14,658 nt of DNA from JABDOU01 sp041609995 (GCA_041609995.1 JBFIPU010000070.1:1-14658), one strand, 5' to 3'; shown: positions 1 through 7,557, counted from the first letter of the stretch. The notes: generated by a model not told the origin, from the letters alone. Numbers and translations are program-made.

Positions 1-122
1 TGATCGTCACCGGCCACCAGGCGTTCTTCACTGTCGAGGCGTTGGGTGGGATCGCAGAGACGACGATCGCCAATCTCGACGCCTACGCAGAGGGTTCTGA
101 GCTGACGAACGCGGTGATCTGA
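1..122 (+). CDS. 2-hydroxyacid dehydrogenase, D-lactate dehydrogenase type (3' end only)
   Basis: Only the last 39 codons are in the window, in the frame that begins with the codon at position 3 and ends at TGA 120-122. The peptide begins IVTGHQAFFTVEAL and continues GGIAETTIANLDAY. This closely resembles the C-terminus of D-lactate dehydrogenases such as E. coli LdhA (TGHQAFLTAEAL...). In that family the His of the GHQAF motif is the catalytic acid/base, so the active-site histidine is residue 5 of the visible part. The enzyme family reduces 2-keto acids such as pyruvate with NADH in the cytoplasm. The stop codon directly abuts the stop of the convergent sigma-factor gene, leaving no intergenic space. 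The exact substrate cannot be judged from this tail. Confidence 0.8.
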   Translation, partial: IVTGHQAFFTVEALGGIAETTIANLDAYAEGSELTNAVI

Positions 123-1319
123 TCACAACCGCTCGAGCCGGCGCTCGATGAAGCGCCGGTCGGCCGGTCCCGGCTCACACGCCAGGGCTGTGCGGTAGCT
201 GCGACGGGCCTGTTCCTCCAACCCGAGGCGGGCGAGCAGCTCGGCCCGGGCGGAGTGATAGAGGTGCCATTTGTCGACGCCATGGACGCGCTCCAGCTCG
301 GCGAGGCCGGCGGCCGGGCCCTGGTCTTCGGCCACGGCCACGGCCCGATTCACGGCCACGACCGCCGTCGGCTGCAGCTCGATGAGCCGATCGTAGAGGA
401 GGCGGATCTCCTGCCAATCGGTTTCTCGATACGAGGGTGACAGGCCGTGCACGCAGGCGATGGCAGCCTGCAATTGATACGGGTGGGGGAGGGAGCCGGC
501 AAGTGAGTTGTTGAGGATCCGGTCGGCCTCGCCGATCGCATCCCGATCCCACCGGGTCCGATCCTGGTCAGCCAGGAGTACCAGGTCGCCCGCTTCATCG
601 ACCCTGGCCTGGCGGCGGGCGTGAGTGGCGAGCATCAGAGCCAGCAGCCCGGCGACGGCATTGTTGTCCGGGAGCAGTTCGTGCAGCGTTCGGCCCAGGT
701 AGATCGCCTCGTCGGCGAGATCTACCCGATAGGCGGTGGGCTGGGTAGAGGAATGGTGGGCTTCGGTGAACAGCAGATAGATGGTTGTGAGGACTCCCTC
801 GACGCGGTGTGGGAGATCTTCGTCGGGCGGTACCCGATAGGGAATTCCGGCCCCGGCGATCTTGCGTTTGGCCCGCACGATCCGCTGGGCCATGGTCGGT
901 TCCGGCACCAGAAAGGCGGCGGCGATTTCGGCCGTCGTGAGCCCGCACAAGGTGCGCAGGGCCAGGGCTGCCTGGGCCTCACGGTTGAGGGTGGGGTGGC
1001 AGCAGGTGAACAGGAGACGCAGCAAGTCGTCTGCCACCAGCGACTCGTCGGACCAGGATGTACCGGGAGGCATCGTCAGTTCTTCCTTGGGGCGCCGCCG
1101 CGACTCACGGCGGATCCTGTCCAGTGCTGCGTTCTTCGCCGTGGTCGTGAGCCAGGCAGCCGGATTGTCCGGGGTTCCGATGGTTGGCCATTTCTCGAGC
1201 GCCTTGACCACGGCGTCCTGAACCGCGTCCTCCGCCAGGTCGAGGCTGCCGAGGTGCCGGGTGAGGGTGGCGAGTACTCGTCCACCCTCACGCCGGACGA
1301 CCTCGGTCAGCTCGTTCAA
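123..1319 (-). CDS. ECF42-like RNA polymerase sigma factor with C-terminal TPR-type extension
   Basis: A cytoplasmic sigma factor of about 398 residues, roughly twice the length of a plain ECF sigma. The region 2 core is at about residues 10-75 (DLAEDAVQDAVVKALEKWP, then PDNPAAWLTTTAKNAALDRIRR). The region 4 helix-turn-helix follows at about 105-155 (ALRTLCGLTTAEIAAAFLVPEPTMAQRIVRAKRKI). A long C-terminal extension, about 165-398, carries EGVLTTIYLLFTEAH and LYHSARAELLARLG, both hallmarks of the group with a DUF6596/TPR-like tail (ECF42). Known members lack an anti-sigma factor and sit beside DGPF proteins, as here. I chose the TTG at 1319-1317: it overlaps the TGA of the upstream DGPF gene by four bases (TTGA), suggesting translational coupling, and gives the usual short N-terminus. 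GTG at 1337 or the ATG at 1373 are alternatives. No anti-sigma gene is visible. Confidence 0.88.
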   Translation of the reverse strand: MNELTEVVRREGGRVLATLTRHLGSLDLAEDAVQDAVVKALEKWPTIGTPDNPAAWLTTTAKNAALDRIRRESRRRPKEELTMPPGTSWSDESLVADDLLRLLFTCCHPTLNREAQAALALRTLCGLTTAEIAAAFLVPEPTMAQRIVRAKRKIAGAGIPYRVPPDEDLPHRVEGVLTTIYLLFTEAHHSSTQPTAYRVDLADEAIYLGRTLHELLPDNNAVAGLLALMLATHARRQARVDEAGDLVLLADQDRTRWDRDAIGEADRILNNSLAGSLPHPYQLQAAIACVHGLSPSYRETDWQEIRLLYDRLIELQPTAVVAVNRAVAVAEDQGPAAGLAELERVHGVDKWHLYHSARAELLARLGLEEQARRSYRTALACEPGPADRRFIERRLERL

Positions 1320-1690
1320 GCCCCGGGAATCTCCCACACCGGGCGAACCTCGATCTTGCCACCGGGCTCCCATGCTCCTGGGATGCGGGCAGCGGTCTTG
1401 ATGGCGTCATCCAGGTCGCTGGCCTCGTAGATGTAGAAGCCGCCGAGGACCTCTTTGGTCTCGGCGAAAGGACCATCGGAAGTGACCAGCTCGCCGCCTT
1501 TGCCCCCTTCGACTCTGACGGTGGTTGCCGTCTCCGGGCCGTGCAAGGCCTCGCCGGCGAGGATCCGGTTGCCTGCCCACTCCCCGAATTCGTTGTATTC
1601 GGCCATGACCGCAGCCATCTGGTCTGGGTCCGGCTCCCACTCTCCGTCGGGTACCTGCTCACCGTAGATGAGCGCTGCGTACTTGGGCAT
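1316..1690 (-). CDS. YCII-related (DGPF domain) protein
   Basis: A 124-residue protein of the YCII-related ferredoxin-like fold. The family signature DGPF is at residues 72-75 in TSDGPFAETKEVLGGFYIYEA, followed by the usual SDLDDAIKTAARIP helix; the start MPKYAALIYGE is also typical. Its biochemical role is unsettled. Such genes are the standard partners and targets of ECF42-type sigma factors. The ATG at 1690 is preceded by GGAGGG at a suitable distance. The gene is first in a two-gene unit, and its TGA overlaps the sigma-factor start. A candidate ECF42-type promoter lies about 50 bases upstream. Length is normal for the family. Confidence 0.92.
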   Translation of the reverse strand: MPKYAALIYGEQVPDGEWEPDPDQMAAVMAEYNEFGEWAGNRILAGEALHGPETATTVRVEGGKGGELVTSDGPFAETKEVLGGFYIYEASDLDDAIKTAARIPGAWEPGGKIEVRPVWEIPGA

Positions 1691-1739
1691 TTTTCTGCTC
1701 CCTCCTTCGCACCCGGTATTTCCGAGTTCTCAACCTAGC

Positions 1740-1766
1740 GACGAATGAATTGGCCGCTTTTCGACA
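1740..1766 (-). promoter_or_regulatory. Candidate ECF42-type promoter for the DGPF-sigma operon
   Basis: On the minus strand the -35 element TGTCGA occupies 1766-1761 and the -10 element CGTC occupies 1743-1740, separated by 17 bases. As I recall, the published ECF42 signature from Streptomyces venezuelae is TGTCGA with CG(A/T)C. The predicted transcript start is about 43 bases before the DGPF start codon, with the GGAGGG ribosome site in between. This suggests the sigma factor drives its own operon. Sequence match only; no expression evidence. Confidence 0.65.
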
Positions 1767-1786
1767 ACGACTTTCTCTTGGCTAGA

Positions 1787-2212
1787 TCACTGCCAGATCG
1801 CCACGATCACACTCGCCAGGATGATCCCGAGCTCGTGGTAGCCGCCCGTGATCATCCACCACGTCAGCTTCTTCTTGCCGGGATCGAAGAGGGCCGTCGT
1901 GAGCAGGATCATCGACGACACGCCCACGCCGACCACCAGTCCCAGCACAATCCCCTCTCCGAGGGTGTCGGTGCCCGTCGCCCTTGCCAGCACCGCCAGG
2001 GCAATACCCACTACGACGTAGGCCGCCAGCGGCATCACATATTCAGCCGTGGTCGCCTCCGGGTCCTCTTCCCCGGGTTGCCAACCCATGGAGTCCATCC
2101 ACTCTTCGCCAAAGGCGACCGGGCTGTACCACAGCGCCCCGAGCCCGAAGTAGACCGCTCCCGCCACAATGGCGGCCAGCCAATTGATTTCAGTGAACAG
2201 GTCAAAACTCAT
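1787..2212 (-). CDS. DUF1761-like integral membrane protein
   Basis: A 141-residue protein with four predicted membrane segments, at about residues 9-29, 58-79, 85-108 and 117-139. The N-terminal INWLAAIVAGAVYFGLGALWYSPVAFGEEWM matches the DUF1761 pattern (INWL..., a GALWYSP-type motif, then F-G-x-x-W). The function of the family is unknown. I chose the ATG at 2212 over one six codons upstream because GGGAGG lies five bases before it. It follows the large secreted-protein gene on the same strand after a short gap that contains a hairpin. No regulator is evident. Confidence 0.82.
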   Translation of the reverse strand: MSFDLFTEINWLAAIVAGAVYFGLGALWYSPVAFGEEWMDSMGWQPGEEDPEATTAEYVMPLAAYVVVGIALAVLARATGTDTLGEGIVLGLVVGVGVSSMILLTTALFDPGKKKLTWWMITGGYHELGIILASVIVAIWQ

Positions 2213-2221
2213 AGTGCCTCC

Positions 2222-2254
2222 CGGCCCCACGCTATCAACCCGATGTTGGGGCCG
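2222..2254 (-). terminator. Hairpin between the large secreted protein and the DUF1761 gene
   Basis: CGGCCCCA at 2222-2229 pairs perfectly with TGGGGCCG at 2247-2254 across a 17-base loop. It begins immediately after the stop codon of the 750-residue gene (minus-strand sense) and touches the ribosome site of the DUF1761 gene. There is no T tract, so it may be a weak or U-less terminator, or a structure that tunes translation of the next gene. Confidence 0.4.
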
Positions 2255-4504
2255 CTAGCCGGCCAGGAGCACGTTGGGTGACCAGAACTCGAACATGTAG
2301 TCGGCCACGCCCTGGCTGTTGTCGTCCCGGAGGTACACCCGTTGCTCACCCGGTCGGAAAATGGCCAGGCCATCGGTGCCGTCGCCATCCCAGTCGCCCG
2401 ATGTGATGAGGTCGAGCGGTTCTCCGTAGTAGTAGGCCAGGTCGGCGACGCCGGTGGTGTGCGACAACCGCAGATACACCAAACCGTCGGATTGGCGGTA
2501 GAGGCCCACCTCGTCGTCACCGTCGCCATCGAAGTCGCCGGCAAACGGCCGGTCACCCGGCATCCCGAAGTAGTACTCGATGTCGGCCACCCGGGTTCTG
2601 AGGTCGTTGGTGAGGTACACCTTGCCTTCCCGCGGCCGGTAGATCCCCAGCGTGTCGTCACCGTCGCCGTCCCAGTCGCCGGCCAGCGGTAGGTCCCCCG
2701 GTTCGCCGAAGAAGAAATCGGTGTCGGCCACACCGGTCGAGGCCTGGTTGCGCACATAGGCGAACCCGGTCGAGGGACGGAACATCCCCGGTGTCTCCAC
2801 GCCGTCGCCGTCCCAGTCCCCCAGGACCGGCTGATCTCCGGGGAGGCCGTAGTAGAAGGAAGAACCGGTTTGGTCGCCTCCGAACAGGTGCCACCTGGCG
2901 GTGTTCGGCTCGACGAGTGCCACCGAGGCATCGGGGTCAAAGGGCTCGAACCAGGGCACCCGGATCTCGATGCCGGTCTGCAGCAGCCCGGCTTCGACGG
3001 TGATGGGGATCGACAGTTCACGGCTGAGTGACGTTCCGTGCCAGAGGGGAAGCCGGAATTGGCCGGGTTGGGGCCGGGCCAGCAGCGTGTAGTCACCGGC
3101 GGGTACCGGCGGCATCCAGAACTCACCGGTGGCGTGGTCGGAAACCCCTTCCACGGCCCTGGAACCGTCAGACGCGTACAACTCCACCACCATCGGTATG
3201 GGGCGACCGTCGAGGTCGAGCACCCGTCCCTGGATGTTGCCGCCGAGTGCCGGGTCCCGGCTGAGGGCCACGTCGATGTCGAGGGTGGTTTGACCCGCCG
3301 TCACGGCGATGGGGGTCGCCTGGTCCAGCGAGGGCGCATCGTCGTACCACTCGCCCAGATGCGAAATCGCTCCGCACAGATCGAAGAATGCGAATGCATC
3401 ACCGGTCGGGATTCCGCCGATCCGGTAGCCGGGTCCGCCGGCAAAGCCGCCCCGGATGAACTCGCCGTCCCGGTTGTAGATGGTGACGCAGGCGCTATCG
3501 AAGCGGTAGCCGGTCTGCGCGTCCCGCACCTCGCCTGCGATGAACCCGGCCGGTTCGAGAGCGGCGTTGGCGTCGCTCACCACCTGGGCTTCCTGGACGG
3601 TTATCGGGGTTGGCAAGACCTCGCCCACGAAGCGTCCCGGCTCGTCGTCGTACCGGACGCCATGCGTGCCGGGCGGCAGTTGTCCGATCACGAACCGGCC
3701 GAGACTGTCTGTGGTCACGGCGACGACGTCAAGGGTGAGGAACGTGAAGGTCGAGTCGACGATCCGCACCGTGATGCCCTCCAGCGGCTCGCCGGTCGTC
3801 TCGTCGGTGACCGCGCCACTGATGGAGGCACCAAGCGGAAGGGTCAGAGCGGCCTCGGCCACCTCTCCCGGACCCACTCCCACCGGGCCGGTCCGCGCGG
3901 GGCCGTAGGCGCGATCGGTGCTGCGGGCGTGGATCGTCCAATTGCCAGGGCCGACACCGGCCACGAACGCGCCGTCGGCGCCGGTGATGGTGGCTCCGAA
4001 CCGCTCCCCGTCGACGAGGTCGATGACAACCCCGGCCAAGGGGCGGCCCATGCTGTCGGTGACGCCACCCGTGATCCCCCCCCGCAGCACGAGGGCGGCG
4101 TCGACCGCCACCCGGGCCCCCGCTTCGACAGTCACGACCGCAGCAGCGCCTTCGGTGGCGTTCGGGTGCCATTCTTCGTGGTACAGGGACGAGCAGTTGT
4201 CTTCGGACCTGGCCTGGTCGTCCTGGCGGACGAACCGGATCTTGTAGCCGGCTGGGTCCAGGCTGAGCTCATAACTGCCATCGGCCGAGGTGCGGGTTTG
4301 GCCGCCTTCGGCCGTGATCAGACCGGAGCTGTCCGGCTGGGGGAAGGCGAACACACAGATGCCGGCCAGGGGTGTGCCGGACTGGTCTGTGACGGTCCCG
4401 TGGATGGAACCCGTGGCCTGGCCGAAGGCTCCGGCTGCGACCGACAACAGCGCGGCAGCGACGGCCGTCACGATCCCGATTCTCATCCTCCCAGTATGGC
4501 TCAC
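2255..4504 (-). CDS. Large secreted protein: carboxypeptidase-regulatory-like domains plus DxDGDG repeats
   Basis: About 749 residues. An N-terminal signal peptide (RIGIVTAVAAALLSVAAGAFGQ) ends near residue 29. Five beta-sandwich units resembling carboxypeptidase-regulatory (CarboxypepD_reg) domains follow; those near residues 33-95, 142-198, 226-290 and 423-482 carry the usual G-x-V-x-D...G-x-P-L/I pattern, and a looser one lies near 320-415. The C-terminus (about 543-749) holds four repeats of exactly 47 residues, each with a DWDGDG or DFDGDG motif likely to bind calcium, followed by a YRP/FRP...VYL strand. This layout suggests an extracellular or surface protein. No sortase signal, C-terminal membrane helix or catalytic motif is visible. 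I prefer the GTG at 4504 because GAGGAGG lies eight bases before it; the ATG at 4486 has GGGAGG directly abutting it, too close to serve. The biological role is unknown. Confidence 0.83.
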   Translation of the reverse strand: MSHTGRMRIGIVTAVAAALLSVAAGAFGQATGSIHGTVTDQSGTPLAGICVFAFPQPDSSGLITAEGGQTRTSADGSYELSLDPAGYKIRFVRQDDQARSEDNCSSLYHEEWHPNATEGAAAVVTVEAGARVAVDAALVLRGGITGGVTDSMGRPLAGVVIDLVDGERFGATITGADGAFVAGVGPGNWTIHARSTDRAYGPARTGPVGVGPGEVAEAALTLPLGASISGAVTDETTGEPLEGITVRIVDSTFTFLTLDVVAVTTDSLGRFVIGQLPPGTHGVRYDDEPGRFVGEVLPTPITVQEAQVVSDANAALEPAGFIAGEVRDAQTGYRFDSACVTIYNRDGEFIRGGFAGGPGYRIGGIPTGDAFAFFDLCGAISHLGEWYDDAPSLDQATPIAVTAGQTTLDIDVALSRDPALGGNIQGRVLDLDGRPIPMVVELYASDGSRAVEGVSDHATGEFWMPPVPAGDYTLLARPQPGQFRLPLWHGTSLSRELSIPITVEAGLLQTGIEIRVPWFEPFDPDASVALVEPNTARWHLFGGDQTGSSFYYGLPGDQPVLGDWDGDGVETPGMFRPSTGFAYVRNQASTGVADTDFFFGEPGDLPLAGDWDGDGDDTLGIYRPREGKVYLTNDLRTRVADIEYYFGMPGDRPFAGDFDGDGDDEVGLYRQSDGLVYLRLSHTTGVADLAYYYGEPLDLITSGDWDGDGTDGLAIFRPGEQRVYLRDDNSQGVADYMFEFWSPNVLLAG

Positions 4505-4576
4505 GCCCGGCACCTCCTCGACCGTCTTCGGTGGGACGTCTGCCAGGTCGATCCGGTTCCCACGATACGGCGCGAG

Positions 4577-4613
4577 GACGCCCGGCCGGGCTGCGAGGCT
4601 CTGGCCGGGCGTC
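4577..4613 (-). terminator. Strong GC hairpin after the small secreted-protein gene
   Basis: An 11-base perfect stem, GACGCCCGGCC (4577-4587) with GGCCGGGCGTC (4603-4613), around a 15-base loop. It lies 22 bases beyond the stop codon of the small secreted-protein gene and before the start of the next gene on the same strand. It lacks a T tract, like many hairpins in high-GC actinobacteria. It probably separates the two transcription units. Confidence 0.55.
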
Positions 4614-4635
4614 TCGCTGGCGGCGGGGGAAGGAG

Positions 4636-5226
4636 CTAGGCGTCGAGACCCGCCGCCGGGGCGTCGGCCGGAGGCCCGCCGAATCCGCCCGGACGGCCGC
4701 GGCGCGGACCGCGTTCGGAGAAGTCGATCTCACCGTTCACGGCGTCGGTCACCCGTTGCTCGATCTCAGCGGCCTTGTCGGCTGCCTCCTCATCGGTGAG
4801 ACGGCCATCGGCGACCGCCTGCTCCAGCTTCTCTTGCTTCTCGGCGACGAGCGCGTCGATCACGGTCTGCGGGTCGACCCCGTTGTCGGTGGCCACTTCG
4901 GCAATGGTGCTGCCGGCCGTGACCGCATCCCGCAGTTCTTCCGTCGTGATGCCGATCGTCTCGGCCGCGGTCACCAGCTTCGCCCCGCGATGGCCCCGAT
5001 GCCCGAAGCCCACCCGAGCCTCGTCGGCCCGCTCGGCGATGACGTCGGCCTGTTCCTGGGTGATCACCCCGTCGTCGATGAGCGACTGGATGAACGACTG
5101 GAATGGGTTCATCGACTCGACCTCGACCTCCTGGGCGAGCACCGGTGCGGCGTTGACCACGGCGAGGGCTCCGCCTCCCGCCAGCAGTCCGGCTGCCACC
5201 GCAATACGTGCAATGTTCTTACGCAT
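4636..5226 (-). CDS. Small secreted helical protein of unknown function
   Basis: A 196-residue protein with a clear signal peptide: MRKN, a hydrophobic stretch from about residue 6 to 25, then APVLAQE, with likely cleavage near residue 31. The mature part is mostly predicted helix. It contains two similar 'GxxTxEqAD' helical modules (DDGVITQEQADVIAERADEA at 51-70; DGRLTDEEAADKAAEIEQR at 140-158) and a middle segment reading ITTEELRDAVTAGSTIAEVA. The tail, from about 171, is rich in Gly, Pro and Arg. I do not recognise a named family with confidence; it resembles the small DUF2680-like secreted proteins. The ATG at 5226 has AAAGGAG seven bases upstream and beats the start 13 codons earlier. 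It is divergent from a two-component system and may be one of its targets (inference). Confidence 0.8.
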   Translation of the reverse strand: MRKNIARIAVAAGLLAGGGALAVVNAAPVLAQEVEVESMNPFQSFIQSLIDDGVITQEQADVIAERADEARVGFGHRGHRGAKLVTAAETIGITTEELRDAVTAGSTIAEVATDNGVDPQTVIDALVAEKQEKLEQAVADGRLTDEEAADKAAEIEQRVTDAVNGEIDFSERGPRRGRPGGFGGPPADAPAAGLDA

Positions 5227-5324
5227 GAGAATCTCCTTTCGTACGGTCTTGCGTGGCACAACCATCGGTTCCGCTTCTTAGGCCACGGTGAGGGCCGGCG
5301 TAGAGTTGGCTGTGACATCTCGCT

Positions 5325-5354
5325 CTCAGGAACTCCTCAGGAACCTCTCAGATG
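5325..5354. promoter_or_regulatory. Three 11-bp-phased direct repeats, likely response-regulator operator
   Basis: CTCAGGAAC occurs at 5325-5333 and 5336-5344, and a decayed copy CTCAGATG starts at 5347, so the units are spaced exactly 11 bases apart. OmpR/PhoB-family regulators bind direct repeats with about one helical turn between units. The site lies in the 190-base gap between the divergent secreted-protein gene and the response-regulator gene, about 63-100 bases from each start. It is best read as a site for autoregulation and/or control of the secreted protein. Clear -10/-35 boxes were not identified. Confidence 0.55.
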
Positions 5355-5416
5355 CTGGAAAGGGGCGTGCTCGAAACTGACAGTGAATGGGCACGGAGAT
5401 GAGTAAAGGAGACACC

Positions 5417-6106
5417 GTGGCAGACACCGAGATCCTGGTGGTCGATGACGAAGATTCGCTGGTCGATCTGGTCTCGAGCGCGTTGAGGTTCGCCGGCTAC
5501 AAGGTGAGATCTGAGCAATCGGGTTACGACGCCTACCGCTCGATCAAATCGGATCCGCCCCACCTGGTCGTCCTCGACGTCAACCTGCCCGACATCGACG
5601 GGTTCGATGTTTGCCGCCGGATCCGGCGCGACGGCCACGACATGCCGGTGATCTTCCTCACAGCTCGTGACTCGGTCGACGACTTGCGGGCGGGCTTCGG
5701 CCAGGGGGGAGACGACTACCTCACCAAACCCTTTTCGCTGGAAGAGCTGGGTCTGCGCATCGAGGCGCTGCTGCGGCGATCCGGGACCCGGGATTCCGCG
5801 GCGGCCAACCGGCTGTCGGTCGGGCTGCTGTCGATGGACCTCGATGCCCACCAGGTGTACTACGACGACCACGAGATCCAGTTGTCTCCCACCGAGTACC
5901 TGCTGCTCCACTACTTGATGCTGAATCCAGGGCGCGTCGTGTCCAAGTCGCAGATCCTCGACTTCGTTTGGGAATACGACTTCGATGGCGACGCCAACAT
6001 CGTCGAGACCTACATCAGCTACCTGCGCAAGAAACTCCCCAAGGAGGGGGCGCAGATGATCCAGACCCGTCGGGGTGTGGGATACATGTTGAGCAACAAG
6101 GGCTGA
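5417..6106 (+). CDS. Two-component response regulator, OmpR/PhoB family
   Basis: A 229-residue cytoplasmic DNA-binding regulator. The receiver domain (about 4-120) has the acidic pair D10/D11 (VVDDED), phospho-acceptor D54 (VVLDVNLPDIDG), the switch Thr at 82 (FLTARD) and K104 (YLTKPF). The winged-helix effector domain (about 135-227) has LSPTEYLLLHYLMLNPGRVV, the ETYISYLRKKL recognition-helix region and the terminal RRGVGYML wing. I chose the GTG at 5417 because AAAGGAG lies five bases upstream and it starts just before the first beta strand; the ATG at 5399 has GGAG directly abutting it, and the start at 5387 has no better site. It is followed three bases later by its kinase gene. The signal it answers to is unknown. 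Phased direct repeats upstream suggest autoregulation. Confidence 0.95.
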   Translation: MADTEILVVDDEDSLVDLVSSALRFAGYKVRSEQSGYDAYRSIKSDPPHLVVLDVNLPDIDGFDVCRRIRRDGHDMPVIFLTARDSVDDLRAGFGQGGDDYLTKPFSLEELGLRIEALLRRSGTRDSAAANRLSVGLLSMDLDAHQVYYDDHEIQLSPTEYLLLHYLMLNPGRVVSKSQILDFVWEYDFDGDANIVETYISYLRKKLPKEGAQMIQTRRGVGYMLSNKG

Positions 6107-6109
6107 ATC

Positions 6110-7513
6110 GTGAAGCTGCGCGTCCGCCTCGTCATGACTTTCACGGCTCTCATCCTCCTGGTCATCGCTGCGTTGGGATCGGTGCTCGTCCGCCAGACCC
6201 GGGCCGCCCTGAACGAGGAAATCGACCGCGAGCTGCTGGCGGTGTTCGACCGGCCGGGAGGCCCCTCGCTGGGAGGGCTCGCCGACAACGACGGTCGCAA
6301 CGCCTTCGCCGTGCTGGTGTATGACCAGAGCGGCGAACGGTTGCGGGCACGCCCGTCGGGGTTCGTCGACGAACCAGACCCGCTCCCGGACGTGAGGGGT
6401 TTGGCCGACAAGATCAGATCGAACGAGGACGGCCGGGTCATCGTCTCATCAGTCGACGGATCGATGCGGTATCGCGTCCTCTGGAACATCGACGGCCGCA
6501 ACAGGACCATTCAGATTCTCGCGTTCCCGCTCACGTCGGCTGACAACGCGGTCAGGGCACTCTTGCGGACGTTGTGGGTGACCGGATTGGCGGTGGCCGG
6601 CCTGGGGGCGGTCGCCACATGGTGGGCGGTGCGGCGCAGCCTCGCGCCGGTGGACGAGATGGTGGAGACCGCAACCGCCGTCTCCGAGGGAGACATGTCC
6701 CAGCGCATGCCGGAAAACGCGGGGTCGCCCGAACTCGATCGGCTGGGCAGCGCTTTCAATGAGATGCTGGATCAGATCGAATCGTCGTTCGACGCCGAAC
6801 GCACCGCCAAGGACGGTCTCAAACAATTCGTCGCCGACGCCTCGCACGAGCTGCGGACACCACTCGCCGCCGTACAGGGTTATGCGGAGCTCTATCGAAA
6901 GGGCGGCCTGGAAGGCCGGGAGCAACTCGACAATGCCATGAGCCGGATCACCCGCGAGAGTGAGCGAATGCAGCGGCTGGTGGAAGACCTGCTGCTGCTG
7001 GCACGGCTGGACGAGGCTTCGCCACCCAAACGCAACCCGGTGGATCTGGCGGCTGTGGCCCGGGGGGCGGTCACCGACGCCCAGGCGATCGAGCCGGGCC
7101 GCCAGGTGATGTTTCACGGCCCCGACGTGGCACTCGTCATGGGCGACGATCAGCGGTTGGCGCAGGTCGTCAGCAACCTGGTGACAAACGCCCGGACCCA
7201 CACGCCCTCCCACAGCCCGATTGAGGTGTTCGTGAGCGTGTCCGATGACCAGGTGAGGCTAGATGTCGTCGACAGCGGACCGGGGATACCCCCGGAGCAT
7301 CTCGACAAAGTGTTCGATCGGTTCTATCGAATCGACGATTCCCGTGCCCGGAGCAAAGGCGGAGCGGGGCTGGGGCTGGCCATCGTCGCTGCCATCGTCC
7401 ACAACCACGGGGGATGGGTGGAAGCCGCCAACGAGCCGGGGCGGGGGGCGCGCTTCACGGTGCGGATGCCGGCGGCCCAACAGCCCGTGCGCCTCACGCC
7501 TGCCACCCTGTAG
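6110..7513 (+). CDS. Two-component sensor histidine kinase (HAMP, HisKA, HATPase)
   Basis: A 467-residue membrane kinase, partner of the preceding regulator. A first membrane segment (about 7-27) is followed by an extracytoplasmic sensor of about 125 residues, a second membrane segment (about 153-174) and a HAMP domain (about 175-228). The phospho-acceptor is H246 in FVADASHELRTPLAAVQGY. The ATP-binding domain has the N box (QVVSNLVTNARTHTP, N356/N360), the G1 box VVDSGPGIPP (D388), an F box (KVFDRFYRID) and the G2 box GGAGLGLAI. All catalytic elements are present. The start is GTG at 6110, three bases after the regulator's stop, indicating one operon. The sensor loop has no recognisable ligand domain. 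The overall layout resembles actinobacterial MprB/TcrY-type kinases. Confidence 0.95.
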   Translation: MKLRVRLVMTFTALILLVIAALGSVLVRQTRAALNEEIDRELLAVFDRPGGPSLGGLADNDGRNAFAVLVYDQSGERLRARPSGFVDEPDPLPDVRGLADKIRSNEDGRVIVSSVDGSMRYRVLWNIDGRNRTIQILAFPLTSADNAVRALLRTLWVTGLAVAGLGAVATWWAVRRSLAPVDEMVETATAVSEGDMSQRMPENAGSPELDRLGSAFNEMLDQIESSFDAERTAKDGLKQFVADASHELRTPLAAVQGYAELYRKGGLEGREQLDNAMSRITRESERMQRLVEDLLLLARLDEASPPKRNPVDLAAVARGAVTDAQAIEPGRQVMFHGPDVALVMGDDQRLAQVVSNLVTNARTHTPSHSPIEVFVSVSDDQVRLDVVDSGPGIPPEHLDKVFDRFYRIDDSRARSKGGAGLGLAIVAAIVHNHGGWVEAANEPGRGARFTVRMPAAQQPVRLTPATL

Positions 7514-7527
7514 GGGACGGGTTTTGG

Positions 7528-7557
7528 TTGTCGGAGTGCTCGAAGAGTTCGTATACT
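7528..7557 (+). promoter_or_regulatory. Candidate promoter for tRNA-Trp and possibly secE-nusG
   Basis: TTGTCG (7528-7533) and TATACT (7552-7557) are separated by 18 bases, a good sigma-70-type pair in an otherwise GC-rich stretch between the kinase stop and the tRNA. A second -10-like TATCAT at 7595-7600, 12 bases before the tRNA, lacks a convincing -35. There is no other obvious promoter before secE. Confidence 0.5.

Noticed and set aside
621..1430. 269-residue plus-strand frame opposite the sigma factor
   Set aside because: Antisense shadow; the minus strand encodes clear sigma region 2 and region 4 motifs.
3038..4639. 533-residue plus-strand open frame opposite the large secreted protein
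   Set aside because: Antisense shadow of a GC-rich gene; the minus-strand frame has a signal peptide, repeats and domain motifs, while this one has none and is preceded by no ribosome site.
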